Assembly: GCF_001281525.1 (NCBI RefSeq) | Contig: NZ_LGCI01000011.1 | Location: 151,392-215,391 of the forward strand | DNA from: Lysinibacillus macroides | GTDB lineage: Bacteria; Bacillota; Bacilli; Bacillales_A; Planococcaceae | Length of the DNA: 64,000 nt | Reading direction: 5' to 3' | In this document: piece after piece, positions 53,150-62,398 of the stretch | Position numbering within the stretch: the first letter of the stretch is position 1 | How the letters are laid out: each line of letters starts with the position of its first letter | The notes under the pieces: model-generated | Databases searched by the model: none | Seen by the model: the letters and a program-made list of their open reading frames with translations, nothing else | What the model was told of the DNA's origin: nothing | Made by a program: the position numbers and the translations under genes

Positions 53150-53178
53150 GGATGCTTTGTGTACAAGCATCCTTTTTT
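53150..53178 (+). terminator. Terminator
   Basis: GGATGCTT-N7-AAGCATCC followed by TTTTTT. Confidence 0.88.
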
Positions 53179-53217
53179 CTTTCTAAACGTTAATAAAAGG
53201 TAAAGGAGGGATAGTTT

Positions 53218-53793
53218 GTGAAAAAATGGGTGATTAGTGTAAGTATTCTACTGGTAGGGGCAGGAACGCTACTTTATATATGGCTGGGGGAAGAAATTGA
53301 GCGAAATGCTACATCAAATGCAGATGGTTCAGCAGAATATATGATCATATTAGGGGCTAAAGTAAAGCCTGGTGGCGTGCCCTCGCTGTCATTAAAAAGC
53401 CGTTTAGAGACAGCTGTTCAATATTTGACGAACTATCCACATGTCAAGGTTGTTGTTTCAGGAGGGCAAGGACCAGATGAAGATCGTACAGAAGCATCTG
53501 TTATGCAGGAATATCTTGAGCAACATGGGATTGATACAACGAGAATAATTGTGGAGGATCAATCTACATCTACTTTTGAAAATTTAGCATTTTCTAAAGA
53601 ATTATTACCAAAAGAAACGAAGAAAATTACGATTGTTTCGAATGACTTCCATCTCAAACGTGCAACATACCTAGCCCAATCATTAGATTTTGAGGTAGAT
53701 GTTCTAGCAGCCGAAACGCCGAAATCGGTAGAGGCTAAATTAAGGCTGAGAGAAAGGGCTGCTTTATTAAAAACATACATTGTGGGATATTAA
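53218..53793 (+). CDS. DUF218/YdcF-SanA-family protein
   Basis: 191 residues, GTG start behind GGAGGG. An N-terminal membrane or signal segment (WVISVSILLVGAGTLLYIWL) and a DUF218 domain with YMIILGAKVKPGGVPSLSLKSRLETA, VVVSGGQGPDEDRTEASVMQEYL, DQSTSTFENLAFSKELLP and IVSNDFHLKRA. Family members bind nucleotide- or sugar-like ligands and are linked to envelope functions (SanA: vancomycin permeability). Probably membrane-tethered with the domain outside. Confidence 0.88.
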   Translation: MKKWVISVSILLVGAGTLLYIWLGEEIERNATSNADGSAEYMIILGAKVKPGGVPSLSLKSRLETAVQYLTNYPHVKVVVSGGQGPDEDRTEASVMQEYLEQHGIDTTRIIVEDQSTSTFENLAFSKELLPKETKKITIVSNDFHLKRATYLAQSLDFEVDVLAAETPKSVEAKLRLRERAALLKTYIVGY

Positions 53794-53930
53794 ACAAGGA
53801 AGTCGCTGAACATCGATTAAAGTAAAATAAGCCTATGGACGTAATTACCCTGAGACATAATTGGTTAATAATAAAATTTTGGCATATAATAGAAATGTTA
53901 CGAGTTATATGACAAGAAAGAAGGGAACTT

Positions 53931-55628
53931 ATGAAAACATTTAAAGACTATGAATATAGCCGTCCAAATATTGAAGCGATGAAGGAGCAGCAATTAGCTT
54001 TAATCGAAGGATTTAAAAATGCACAGACGATGGACGAGCAAAACCGTATTATTGCAAGCTTAAATGCTATAAGCAATGACTTTGCCACAATGGCTAATTT
54101 AGTATATATTCGTGCTTCCATTAATACAAATGATGAATTTTATCAAACAGAGCGTGATTATTTTGATGAAGTGGGCCCACAGCTTGAAGAAGTGACCACA
54201 GAATATTATAAAGCGCTTATCGTCTCACCTTTCCGTGAGCAATTAGAAGAAAAATGGGGACAGCAGCTATTTGATTTAGCAACCTATCAAATTAAAGGCT
54301 TTGCACCAGAAGTGATTGATTTAATGCAAAAAGAGAATAGGCTTGTTTCTGAGTATAATAAGCTTGTTGCTTCTGCACAAATTGAATTTAATGGAGAGAG
54401 CTTAACACTGGCACAGCTTGGTCCATTTGCGGAATCAACTAATCGAGCTACACGTAAGGCAGCTACGGATGCTCGTTTTGGATTTTTTGCTGAACATGAA
54501 GAGGAATTCGACCGTTTATATGATGAGCTTGTAAAGGTGCGCCATGAAATCGCTGAGAAGCTAGGCTACAACAATTATGTGGAATTGGGTTATATTCGCA
54601 TGAATCGTATTGATTATGATGCAGAAATGGTGAAAAAATTCCGTGATCAAGTGCGTGAGTTAATTGTTCCTGTAGCGACTAAGCTATATCAGCGTCAGGC
54701 AAAGCGTATTGGTATTGAAGATTTGAAATTTTATGATGAGGCCTTAAACTTTTTATCAGGCAATGCTACGCCAAAAGGAGATCCAGAGTGGATTGTGGCA
54801 AACGGTAAAAAAATGTATGAGGCACTATCACCTGAAACAGGAGAATTCTTTAATTTTATGATTGATCATGAATTGATGGATTTAGTGGCGAAGAAAGGGA
54901 AAGAAAGCGGTGGTTATTGTACGTTTATTGAAAACTATCATTCTCCATTTATTTTCTCTAATTTTAATGGTACGTCAGGCGATATTGATGTGTTAACACA
55001 TGAGGCTGGACATGCGTTCCAAGTTTATTCAAGCCGTAATATTGGTATTCCTGAGTATTTATGGCCGACCTATGAATCCTGTGAGATTCATTCGATGAGT
55101 ATGGAATTTTTCACTTGGCCATGGATGGAGCTATTCTTTAAAGAGGATACAGAAAAATATAAATTTACACATTTAAGCAGTAGCTTATTATTTTTACCCT
55201 ATGGTGTGGCGGTTGATGAATTCCAGCATGTGATTTATGAAAATCCAACAATGACCCCAGCTGAGCGTAAGGCAGCATGGAAAAAGATTGAGGAAACATA
55301 TTTACCACATCGTGACTACGATCATAATCGCTATTTAGAGGCTGGTGGCTTTTGGCAGCGTCAAGGACATATTTATGCAAGTCCCTTCTATTATATTGAT
55401 TACACACTAGCACAAATCTGTGCATTCCAGTTCTGGAAACGTTCACGTGAAGAATTTGAGGCCGCTTGGAAGGATTATCTTCATCTATGTCGTTTAGGTG
55501 GCTCTATGTCCTTTACAAAGCTTGTGAAAGAGGCAGGCCTAATTTCCCCATTCGAGGATGGTTGTGTTGAATCGGTGATTGGTGAAATTGAGGCATACTT
55601 AAATTCAGTAGACGATATGTCACTATAA
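53931..55628 (+). CDS. M3-family oligoendopeptidase (PepF/thimet type)
   Basis: 565 residues, AAGAAGGGA before the ATG. The zinc-binding signature HEAGHAFQ in IDVLTHEAGHAFQVYSS is followed by the third ligand region ESCEIHSMSMEFFTWPW. The N-terminal helical half caps the active-site channel. It degrades short peptides in the cytoplasm. Length and motifs fit the M3 pepF-like subgroup of Bacillales. Monocistronic. Confidence 0.93.
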   Translation: MKTFKDYEYSRPNIEAMKEQQLALIEGFKNAQTMDEQNRIIASLNAISNDFATMANLVYIRASINTNDEFYQTERDYFDEVGPQLEEVTTEYYKALIVSPFREQLEEKWGQQLFDLATYQIKGFAPEVIDLMQKENRLVSEYNKLVASAQIEFNGESLTLAQLGPFAESTNRATRKAATDARFGFFAEHEEEFDRLYDELVKVRHEIAEKLGYNNYVELGYIRMNRIDYDAEMVKKFRDQVRELIVPVATKLYQRQAKRIGIEDLKFYDEALNFLSGNATPKGDPEWIVANGKKMYEALSPETGEFFNFMIDHELMDLVAKKGKESGGYCTFIENYHSPFIFSNFNGTSGDIDVLTHEAGHAFQVYSSRNIGIPEYLWPTYESCEIHSMSMEFFTWPWMELFFKEDTEKYKFTHLSSSLLFLPYGVAVDEFQHVIYENPTMTPAERKAAWKKIEETYLPHRDYDHNRYLEAGGFWQRQGHIYASPFYYIDYTLAQICAFQFWKRSREEFEAAWKDYLHLCRLGGSMSFTKLVKEAGLISPFEDGCVESVIGEIEAYLNSVDDMSL

Positions 55629-55642
55629 TTGATAATTAAAAT

Positions 55643-55692
55643 TCGCAATACTTCCACGATATAAAAGTTGTGGAAGTAAGCGGATTTTTTAG
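55643..55692 (+). terminator. Terminator of M3 peptidase gene
   Basis: Two-part stem: TTCGC pairs with GCGGA outside, ACTTCCAC with GTGGAAGT inside, followed by TTTTTT. Confidence 0.78.
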
Positions 55693-55797
55693 TTTGTTCG
55701 CTATTTGTAACTTTATTTTGACAATAAATACTAGGATACTTGCGAAATGGTTAATATATCAGTAGTATTTTCAGTAACTGTGATAAAGTGAACCTTC

Positions 55798-55889
55798 AAT
55801 CCATGAGAGGGTCTTCTTCATCCCTCGCGGATTGTTAGTTTCAGTAAGCGGGTTTTTATAGGCCGTACCGGGCATGATGCTTTTGGTAC
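55798..55889 (+). ncRNA. Structured leader of unknown type
   Basis: Two hairpins precede the permease at 55932. The first, 55798-55833, has AATCC/GGATT outside and GAGGG/CCCTC inside with an internal loop. The second, 55865-55889, has GTACC/GGTAC closing GGGCATGATGCTTTT. No T run follows either, so they are not simple terminators. I do not recognise a known riboswitch. Confidence 0.35.
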
Positions 55890-55931
55890 AAAAAACGATT
55901 GTTAATATCGAATAAAAGGAAGTGAATAGAA

Positions 55932-57020
55932 GTGACGAGGAAGGTTTGGTTTCAAGTCGGTGTAGGGATACTCCTTGCCCTATTAATTATTAAATATTTT
56001 ATAGAGATTCATTGGATTTTTTCACCACTAGTTATTATTTTAAAAGCCATTTTTGTGCCTTTACTACTTGGTGGGGTATTGTATTATGTAACTGAACCTA
56101 TTCAAAGATTTTTAGAAAAGCGGAAATGGCCAAGATGGGCGAGCATATTAACGATTATTGTTGGGTTAATTGCCATTGTCGGTAGTTTTGGTTGGATTAT
56201 TGGGAATCCAATTGCCGAACAGGTCAATAAGCTAGTGAAAAATGCACCTATGATTGGAGCGAGCATTAGTTCAAGCATTCAAGAGGTCATCTATGTGCTG
56301 CAAAACCAGGATAACTTTCCGAAGCAGTTAAATGATGTTATTGAAAAAACGGCAGATTCTGTACAAGATATCGCAGTAGTGGCGAGTAAAGGGCTTGTTT
56401 CCTTTTTACAATCCATTGTATCTGTATCATTATTAGCCATTTTAATTCCATTCTTCTTTATTTTTATGCTAAAGGATCATGAGAAGTTTGCGCCATCCAT
56501 TTATAAATATTTCAGTGGCGAACGTCAACAATGGGTAAAGAAGACTTTAAGTGAAATTGATGATGTATTGCGTAGCTATATTCAAGGACAACTGCAAATT
56601 AGCTTCCTATTAGCACTTATTATGTACGTAGGCTATTTAATTATTGGCTTAGAATATTCATTATTACTAGTCATTTTTGCGTTCTTTATGAATATGATTC
56701 CGTTTATTGGACCGTGGATCGCTTTTACACCAGCGCTTATTGTGGCAGTTATTCAGGATCCTGTTTTAGTCATTTGGGTATCCGTTGTGACACTTGTTGC
56801 ACAGCAAATAGATAGTAACTTTATTACCCCGAATGTGATGGGGAAATCTCTCGATATTCATCCACTAACAGTTATTACAATTATTTTAGCAGCAGGGAAT
56901 ATTGCTGGTTTTGTTGGGATTATTATCGCTGTGCCATTTTATGCCGTATTAAAGGTGATTGCATCCAATATTTATGATCAGCGTAATGCGATTAAGAAAA
57001 AAGCGACGAAGTCAGTATAG
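55932..57020 (+). CDS. AI-2E-family membrane protein
   Basis: 362 residues, GTG start behind AAGGAAGTG. About eight membrane segments with the family core FFMNMIPFIGPWIAFTPALIVAV and QQIDSNFITPNVMGKSLDIHPLTVITIILAAGNIAGFVGIIIAVP. The MGKSLDIHPLTVI motif is the PerM/YueF style, different from the YtvI-like member at 33657. Transport function is unproven for most members. The Nudix gene follows by 11 bp. Confidence 0.88.
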   Translation: MTRKVWFQVGVGILLALLIIKYFIEIHWIFSPLVIILKAIFVPLLLGGVLYYVTEPIQRFLEKRKWPRWASILTIIVGLIAIVGSFGWIIGNPIAEQVNKLVKNAPMIGASISSSIQEVIYVLQNQDNFPKQLNDVIEKTADSVQDIAVVASKGLVSFLQSIVSVSLLAILIPFFFIFMLKDHEKFAPSIYKYFSGERQQWVKKTLSEIDDVLRSYIQGQLQISFLLALIMYVGYLIIGLEYSLLLVIFAFFMNMIPFIGPWIAFTPALIVAVIQDPVLVIWVSVVTLVAQQIDSNFITPNVMGKSLDIHPLTVITIILAAGNIAGFVGIIIAVPFYAVLKVIASNIYDQRNAIKKKATKSV

Positions 57021-57031
57021 GAGTCGAAACA

Positions 57032-57655
57032 ATGGAACAAGAAATTGTAAAGGTGTTTAATGAGCAGCATCAGCAAATTGGGACAGCTACGAGAGCAGAA
57101 GTTCATGAGAAAGGGCTTTGGCATGAGACTTTTCATTGCTGGCTTGTCAATGAAGATTATATTTATTTTCAAGTACGTAGCTCACAAAAAAAGGATTATC
57201 CAGGGTTACTTGACATTACCGCAGCAGGTCATCTTTTAGCGGTCGAGACAGTGGAGTCCGGCATTCGAGAAGTAAAAGAAGAATTGGGGCTTAATGTCGA
57301 TGTCCATGAAGTTGTCAAAATGGGCATGACCTCTTGTAGTATCGTTTCTGAAAATATGATTGATAATGAATTTTGTCATGTCTACATATATCATTTTAAG
57401 CATGATTGGGATGCCTTTGTCTTACAGTATGAGGAAGTATCCGGTGTAGTGAGAGCGAGGCTAAGTGAGGCGGAGGCGTTCTTCTTGGGAGAAACAACGA
57501 CACTGAATATTGAAGGATACGAATATTTCCCTGATGGTCAACGTGTGAGAATTGTGAGACCAGTAGGTAACGCACAATTTGTTCCTTATCGGGAATTGTA
57601 TGTTGCACAGGTGATAAAATTTACGCGTGAAAAAATATTTAATCAAACCTCATAA
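57032..57655 (+). CDS. Nudix hydrolase
   Basis: 207 residues. A complete Nudix box GHLLAVETVESGIREVKEELGL (about 70-91) follows the strand YPGLLDITAAG, as in the YfcD/IPP-isomerase-like group (WHETFHCWLVNEDYIYFQVRS near the N-terminus). It hydrolyses a nucleoside-diphosphate-linked or related substrate, using Mg2+ bound by REVKEE. The exact substrate is unknown. It is in an operon with the AI-2E-family gene. Confidence 0.9.
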   Translation: MEQEIVKVFNEQHQQIGTATRAEVHEKGLWHETFHCWLVNEDYIYFQVRSSQKKDYPGLLDITAAGHLLAVETVESGIREVKEELGLNVDVHEVVKMGMTSCSIVSENMIDNEFCHVYIYHFKHDWDAFVLQYEEVSGVVRARLSEAEAFFLGETTTLNIEGYEYFPDGQRVRIVRPVGNAQFVPYRELYVAQVIKFTREKIFNQTS

Positions 57656-57660
57656 GTTTA

Positions 57661-57692
57661 AATAGGATAAGCTATAGTGCTTGTCCTATTTT
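57661..57692 (+). terminator. Terminator
   Basis: AATAGGATAAGC / GCTTGTCCTATT (one G-T pair) followed by TTCTTG. Confidence 0.75.
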
Positions 57693-57785
57693 CTTGCGTA
57701 AAAATGATTTAGAAACGACACGATATAATAGGAAAAAATGAGTTATACTGTTAGATAGATTGTAAAGAAAAGGAGCATTTTTTAT

Positions 57786-58250
57786 ATGCTAACATTTGAA
57801 CAAAAGCAAGCAATTATTGAATCGTTTTCTAAGCTAACAAAAAAGGAAATTTCTTTAAAGCGCTTAAATTATCACTATATGGACAGCCTTTATGAAAAGA
57901 CAATTGTCGTTGAAAAGCTACACCCAAATGGCAATGGCTTTGTCTTTGCTGGAGATTTATTACGCTATGAGAATGAGGCTAATGATAAAGGATTAGTCAA
58001 TATCCGTGATTACAATGAGCAACAGCTTCGTGAAATTATTGAGGAGGCCATTCAGTATTTATCAGAAGAAGCTGAGGAGCAGGAGCCGATTGTAGAGATT
58101 TGGCATAACCGAGAAGGTGTGCAATTACAGCTAGCATTTGAGCAGCGTTCTTGGAATGTTTATCATGAGGACAATCTCGAGGAAGCATTCGGTACATATG
58201 ACGCGGCAAAAGAATATTTACTGGAAGAAGGCTTTCGTACAAAGAAATAA
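57786..58250 (+). CDS. Hypothetical acidic protein
   Basis: 154 residues, AAGGAGC before the ATG. Opens with a helix (EQKQAIIESFSKLTKKEISLKRLNYHY), then a beta strand region (TIVVEKLHPNGNGFVFAGDL), a Glu-rich helix and a final LAFEQRSWNVYHEDNLEEAF segment. No signal peptide or catalytic motif. Similar soluble proteins are common in Bacillales without a known role. A small membrane or lipoprotein gene starts 23 bp later. Confidence 0.65.
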   Translation: MLTFEQKQAIIESFSKLTKKEISLKRLNYHYMDSLYEKTIVVEKLHPNGNGFVFAGDLLRYENEANDKGLVNIRDYNEQQLREIIEEAIQYLSEEAEEQEPIVEIWHNREGVQLQLAFEQRSWNVYHEDNLEEAFGTYDAAKEYLLEEGFRTKK

Positions 58251-58273
58251 ATCATACGGGGGAAAGGTATAAA

Positions 58274-58465
58274 ATGAATGGTAAGAAATTAGTCGTTATT
58301 GTGATTGTTGTGGTGATTGCGGCATGTTTATTTTCAGTTTTTACGATTAAAAACTTTTATGATAAACATCAGGAACAGCCAAATAGTGAAAATCGTGAAA
58401 TTAATAAGTCAAAGAGCTTGAATTTAATTCTACCTCAGGCTACAATTATCTCGAATTCAAGATAG
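58274..58465 (+). CDS. Small membrane-anchored or lipoprotein
   Basis: 63 residues, GGGGGAAAGG before the ATG. Hydrophobic N-terminus VVIVIVVVIAACLFSVFTI with IAAC, which could be a lipobox or just part of a membrane helix. The tail is polar (KHQEQPNSENREINKSKSLN). Function unknown. It lies between the acidic protein and the MhqD-like gene. Confidence 0.55.
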   Translation: MNGKKLVVIVIVVVIAACLFSVFTIKNFYDKHQEQPNSENREINKSKSLNLILPQATIISNSR

Positions 58466-58483
58466 TTGAAAGGTGGGCTGTTC

Positions 58484-59092
58484 ATGCAGCATATTTTTAA
58501 AAAGGGCACAGATGAAACAAAACCGACTTTATTATTGTTACATGGTACAGGTGGTAATGAAGAAAGCTTAATGGGCCTTGCACAGGAAATAGATGAGACA
58601 GCAAATCTATTAAGTGTTCGAGGAAATATACTTGAACAGGGCATGCCGAGATTTTTCCGTCGTTTAGCTGAAGGTGTTTTTGATATAGAGGATTTAATTT
58701 TCCGTACAAAGGAATTGAATGACTTTTTACCCACAGCAGCACAGCAGTATGGCTTTAATCGTCAGCGAATTGTAGCAATAGGCTATTCAAATGGGGCGAA
58801 TATTGCAGCGAGCTTATTATTCCATTATGAGGATGCGCTAGCGGGCGCAATTTTACACCATCCGATGGTGCCAAGACGCGGAATTGAACTGCCAAAGCTT
58901 TCCGCTACTCCTGTTTTTATTGGCGCAGGTACAAATGATCCGATGTGTATACCACAGGAATCTGAGGATTTAGAAACACTTTTAAGTTCGGCCGGTGCAA
59001 CGGTAACGACGAAATGGTTTAATTTTGGTCATCAGCTAACAATGCCTGAAGTACAAGCGGCAAAAGAATGGTATAACAGCATCTACGCTTAA
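58484..59092 (+). CDS. mhqD: MhqD-like carboxylesterase/hydrolase
   Basis: 202 residues, ATG after AAAGGTGGG. Alpha/beta-hydrolase with LLLLHGTGGNEESL (oxyanion side), GYSNGANIAASLLFHYE (nucleophile Ser), the acid in GAGTNDPMC and the His in FGHQLTM. The phrases LSVRGNILEQGMPRFFRRLAEG and LHHPMVPRRG match B. subtilis MhqD closely. MhqD belongs to the MhqR-controlled response to hydroquinones and catechol. Its partner dioxygenases are not nearby here. Confidence 0.85.
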   Translation: MQHIFKKGTDETKPTLLLLHGTGGNEESLMGLAQEIDETANLLSVRGNILEQGMPRFFRRLAEGVFDIEDLIFRTKELNDFLPTAAQQYGFNRQRIVAIGYSNGANIAASLLFHYEDALAGAILHHPMVPRRGIELPKLSATPVFIGAGTNDPMCIPQESEDLETLLSSAGATVTTKWFNFGHQLTMPEVQAAKEWYNSIYA

Positions 59093-59096
59093 TTGA

Positions 59097-59134
59097 AAAA
59101 TCCGCCTCCTTTTATATGAAGGAGGCGGATTTTC
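59097..59134. terminator. Convergent terminator
   Basis: Perfect stem AAAATCCGCCTCCTT / AAGGAGGCGGATTTT between mhqD and the MMPL gene. Confidence 0.88.
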
Positions 59135-59140
59135 ATTATC

Positions 59141-61255
59141 TTATTTACTTTTCTTTGAGAATGGTAGCCACCAGTTCCAATCGCCAAATAGCTTCATAAG
59201 ACTTGGCACAAGCATCAGACGAATAATCGTGGCATCAATAGCAACAGCAATAGCGATCCCAACGCCAATTTGCTTCACAGGCATCACATCTGTGAAGGCG
59301 AATGCTCCTGTAATAACAATCATAATAAGTGCAGCCGATGTAATAATACGACTTGTAGAAGTTAATCCATCTACAGTAGCACGTGTATTATCGGCACCCT
59401 TTAAATATTCCTCCTGGATACGAGAAATTAAAAAGACTTCATAATCCATACTTAAGCCAAACACAAGACAAAAAACAATTACCGGGATAATTAAGACAAT
59501 TGAACTTGCTTCAATTCCGAAATGTCCATATTGAAAAATATAAACTAGTATCCCAAAGGCAGAGGATAGGCCAATAATATTCATAATAATGGCCTTGAGT
59601 GGAATTAAAATAGAGCGAAATGCCAGCATTAAAATAAAGAATGTTGAAATGATAATAATCGCTAGTGCCAACACGATTTTATTGGCAATTTCATCAAATA
59701 TCTCCTGATTAAATTTAGCAGGTCCGCCAAGTGCAAATTCTACACCTAAATCCCTGTCCATCCACGTACGAGCAAAATCTTGAGCAGTCGGGGAGGAGCC
59801 TGCTGCATCGATGGTAATGGGCATAAAGAGCTGGGAACCCTTTGAAAATGTATCTATAACCGGTTGTAATTGTGCCGCAGCCTGTGGAATGGCTAACGTT
59901 GCAGCTAGCTCCTCAGGTGTTTGGATATGAGCGGCCGTATAGATTGTTGAAACCTCGCTAACTAGCGAGTCTTTTAATAGCTTTTCCTGGATATCATAAA
60001 TAAGCTGTCTTCCTTCATTATCCTCCCAGCCTTCTTGTCGTTCAGCTAATAAATAGACAGTAGAGGATTCACCAAGGCCAAATGCTTCATCTAATTGATC
60101 ATAGGCAGTACGGGCATCATATTTAGTTGGTAAAGAATCAACCTGTGGAATCGTTAATTGAATATCCTTTAATGGAAGCATACCAACACCAAGTAATAGC
60201 AAGGCTGCAATCACAATGGCAACAGGATGCTTCATCACAAAGCCTGCAAAGCCGCGCCAACGATTTGCCCCACCTGGTTTAACACGTATTAAGCGCCATT
60301 TATTTAGTTGGTCACCTAAGAGCATCATTGTAGCTGGTAATAGTGTTAAGCCAGAAAGAACGGCTAACAGGACGGCGATTGTGCCTCCTAGGGCGATATT
60401 ATGAAAAATTTCTACATCAATTACAATCATTGCACCTAAGCCAATCATGACACAGACTGCTGAGAAAATAATCGAGCGTCCAGCTGTTTGAATAGCAATT
60501 TGAATAGCTTGTGCAATAGAGCTACGAGCCCGCTCCTCACGATAACGATTAATGAACAATAGCGCAAAATCAATACTTAAGGCGAGACCAAGCATTGGGA
60601 CAATATTTAAAACGAATATAGATAGATTATTTACACTACCACTAAGTAGCGTCATTATACCGAACGCCGTAACAACTGTTACAACACCAATAATGATGGG
60701 CAAAATAGAAGCAATTACTGTACCAAACGCCAATAAGAGCACAACGATGGCAATTGGTAGCCCAATGGTTTCAGCAGATGCTAAATCCTTTTGGCTGGCT
60801 GTATTTATGTCAGCAGAAATAACCGGCCCTCCGGTAATGTGAATACCGTCTTCTTCAATTAATGAACGAAATTCCTCAACAATGCCAGAAAGGTTTTCCG
60901 CATCATTTTTTAAATGAACCATCGCATAGGCAATGTCATCTTTACGTAAAGAGGGATCTTCTAAGGGTGACTGGATGGAATGGATCTCTTGTACGCTATC
61001 TAATTTTTTTAAAGTGTCTTCAATTTTTTGATCCTTTACTGGATCAAAGACAATCAAAATCGTATCAGATGGTAAATCAAAATTTTCTGCTAGCTCATTT
61101 GTCACATAGGTATGATCGGCTTCCACAAAAAAGCCATCACCTTGAAGTTTGCCTGGAAGCTGTAAAGCAAAATAAGCCATTGCCAGAAAAATAATAAGCC
61201 AAATCATAACGATTGCTTTAGCGTGTGCTGTGATAAAAGCTGAAAAAGTTTTCAT
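59141..61255 (-). CDS. MMPL-family RND transporter
   Basis: 704 residues with twelve membrane segments in two repeats and two large extracytoplasmic domains. The MMPL proton-relay signatures appear twice: LALSIDFALLFINRYREE in TM4 and FGLSMDYEVFLISRIQEEY in TM10. Family members (YdfJ, YdgH, MmpL) export lipids or hydrophobic drugs using the proton gradient. No MarR-type regulator is adjacent. AGGAGG precedes the ATG. Confidence 0.92.
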   Translation of the reverse strand: MKTFSAFITAHAKAIVMIWLIIFLAMAYFALQLPGKLQGDGFFVEADHTYVTNELAENFDLPSDTILIVFDPVKDQKIEDTLKKLDSVQEIHSIQSPLEDPSLRKDDIAYAMVHLKNDAENLSGIVEEFRSLIEEDGIHITGGPVISADINTASQKDLASAETIGLPIAIVVLLLAFGTVIASILPIIIGVVTVVTAFGIMTLLSGSVNNLSIFVLNIVPMLGLALSIDFALLFINRYREERARSSIAQAIQIAIQTAGRSIIFSAVCVMIGLGAMIVIDVEIFHNIALGGTIAVLLAVLSGLTLLPATMMLLGDQLNKWRLIRVKPGGANRWRGFAGFVMKHPVAIVIAALLLLGVGMLPLKDIQLTIPQVDSLPTKYDARTAYDQLDEAFGLGESSTVYLLAERQEGWEDNEGRQLIYDIQEKLLKDSLVSEVSTIYTAAHIQTPEELAATLAIPQAAAQLQPVIDTFSKGSQLFMPITIDAAGSSPTAQDFARTWMDRDLGVEFALGGPAKFNQEIFDEIANKIVLALAIIIISTFFILMLAFRSILIPLKAIIMNIIGLSSAFGILVYIFQYGHFGIEASSIVLIIPVIVFCLVFGLSMDYEVFLISRIQEEYLKGADNTRATVDGLTSTSRIITSAALIMIVITGAFAFTDVMPVKQIGVGIAIAVAIDATIIRLMLVPSLMKLFGDWNWWLPFSKKSK

Positions 61256-61323
61256 AGTTGATTCAGTATCCTCCTTTTCAATTAGTGTAAAGGATGTGTC
61301 GTATTTTGTCGTGTGACAAAGTA

Positions 61324-61356
61324 AAGACTCCTGTCCATCTTTTGGGCAGAAGTCTT
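61324..61356 (-). terminator. Terminator of pit
   Basis: AAGACTCCTGTCC / GGGCAGAAGTCTT (with G-T pairs), just beyond the pit stop on the minus strand. Confidence 0.65.
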
Positions 61357-61360
61357 ATTG

Positions 61361-62377
61361 TTAAAAGAATAATGATAATACAAAATAAATAACGGATGCC
61401 ATAACGGCTGAAATTGGCATTGTAATAACCCAAGTGGTAACAATCTTTCGAGCCATGCCCCAGTTTACACCACGTACACGCTGTGCAGATCCAACACCCA
61501 TAATGGATGAAGAAATAACATGTGTTGTGGATACTGGTAAGTGAATTAATGTAGCGCCAAAAATTACAGTAGCTGATGCTAAATCAGCTGCAACCCCATT
61601 AACAGGACGGATTTTCATAATTTTTCCGCCCACCGTTTTAATAATTTTGTAGCCACCTATGGAAGTACCTAACCCCATTGCTGTAGCTGCCGCTGCTCGT
61701 ACCCAGAAAGGAATTTCATCTCCTGTATGCAAGCCCCCAGCAATTAACGCCATTGTCATAATACCCATTGCTTTTTGGGCATCATTTGTACCATGTGTAA
61801 ATGATTGGATGGCCGCTGTGAAAATTTGCAATGTACGAAAGCCTTTATTTGTGCGATACAAGTTTAAGTTTTTAAACCATAATTTAAACAGTGTCATCAT
61901 AATAAAGCCTGCACAAATAGCAAGTATTGGCGATATAACTAAAGCCAAAATAATCTTAGTAAAGCCGCCATAGTTTAAAACATTGAAGCCAGCCGATGCA
62001 ATAGCGGCTCCAGCAATCGAGCCAATCAATGTATGGGAAGAACTGGATGGAATACCGAAATACCATGTTAATAAATTCCAAATAATGGCTGAAATTAAGG
62101 CCGCTAATATAACGACTGAGCCTGTTGTATCTCCTGCAAAGGCATTTAAAGAAAACGGATCTACAATGTCTTTTGTCAGCGCTTTTGCAACACCTACAAA
62201 GGTAATTGCACCAATAAAGTTCATAACTGCTGCCATGATGATTGCCACTCGAGGCGGCAACGCTCTTGTGGAAACCGAAGTTGCGATAGCATTTGCTGTA
62301 TCATGGAAACCATTGATAAAGTCAAATGTTAGGGCAAAGATGACGACCAATACGGTTAATATAATGATTGTATTCAT
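61361..62377 (-). CDS. pit: PiT-family inorganic phosphate transporter
   Basis: 338 residues with about ten membrane segments. The duplicated PiT signature is present: FDFINGFHDTANAIATSVSTRALPP at the start and FTHGTNDAQKAMGIM in the second half, with SSSHTLIGSIAGAA and VSTTHVISSSIMG. Low-affinity H+- or Na+-coupled uptake of metal-phosphate. It is downstream of a DUF47 gene with a 21-bp gap, the usual pairing. Confidence 0.93.
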   Translation of the reverse strand: MNTIIILTVLVVIFALTFDFINGFHDTANAIATSVSTRALPPRVAIIMAAVMNFIGAITFVGVAKALTKDIVDPFSLNAFAGDTTGSVVILAALISAIIWNLLTWYFGIPSSSSHTLIGSIAGAAIASAGFNVLNYGGFTKIILALVISPILAICAGFIMMTLFKLWFKNLNLYRTNKGFRTLQIFTAAIQSFTHGTNDAQKAMGIMTMALIAGGLHTGDEIPFWVRAAAATAMGLGTSIGGYKIIKTVGGKIMKIRPVNGVAADLASATVIFGATLIHLPVSTTHVISSSIMGVGSAQRVRGVNWGMARKIVTTWVITMPISAVMASVIYFVLSLFF

Positions 62378-62398
62378 TGTAAAATGCCCATCTCCTAA

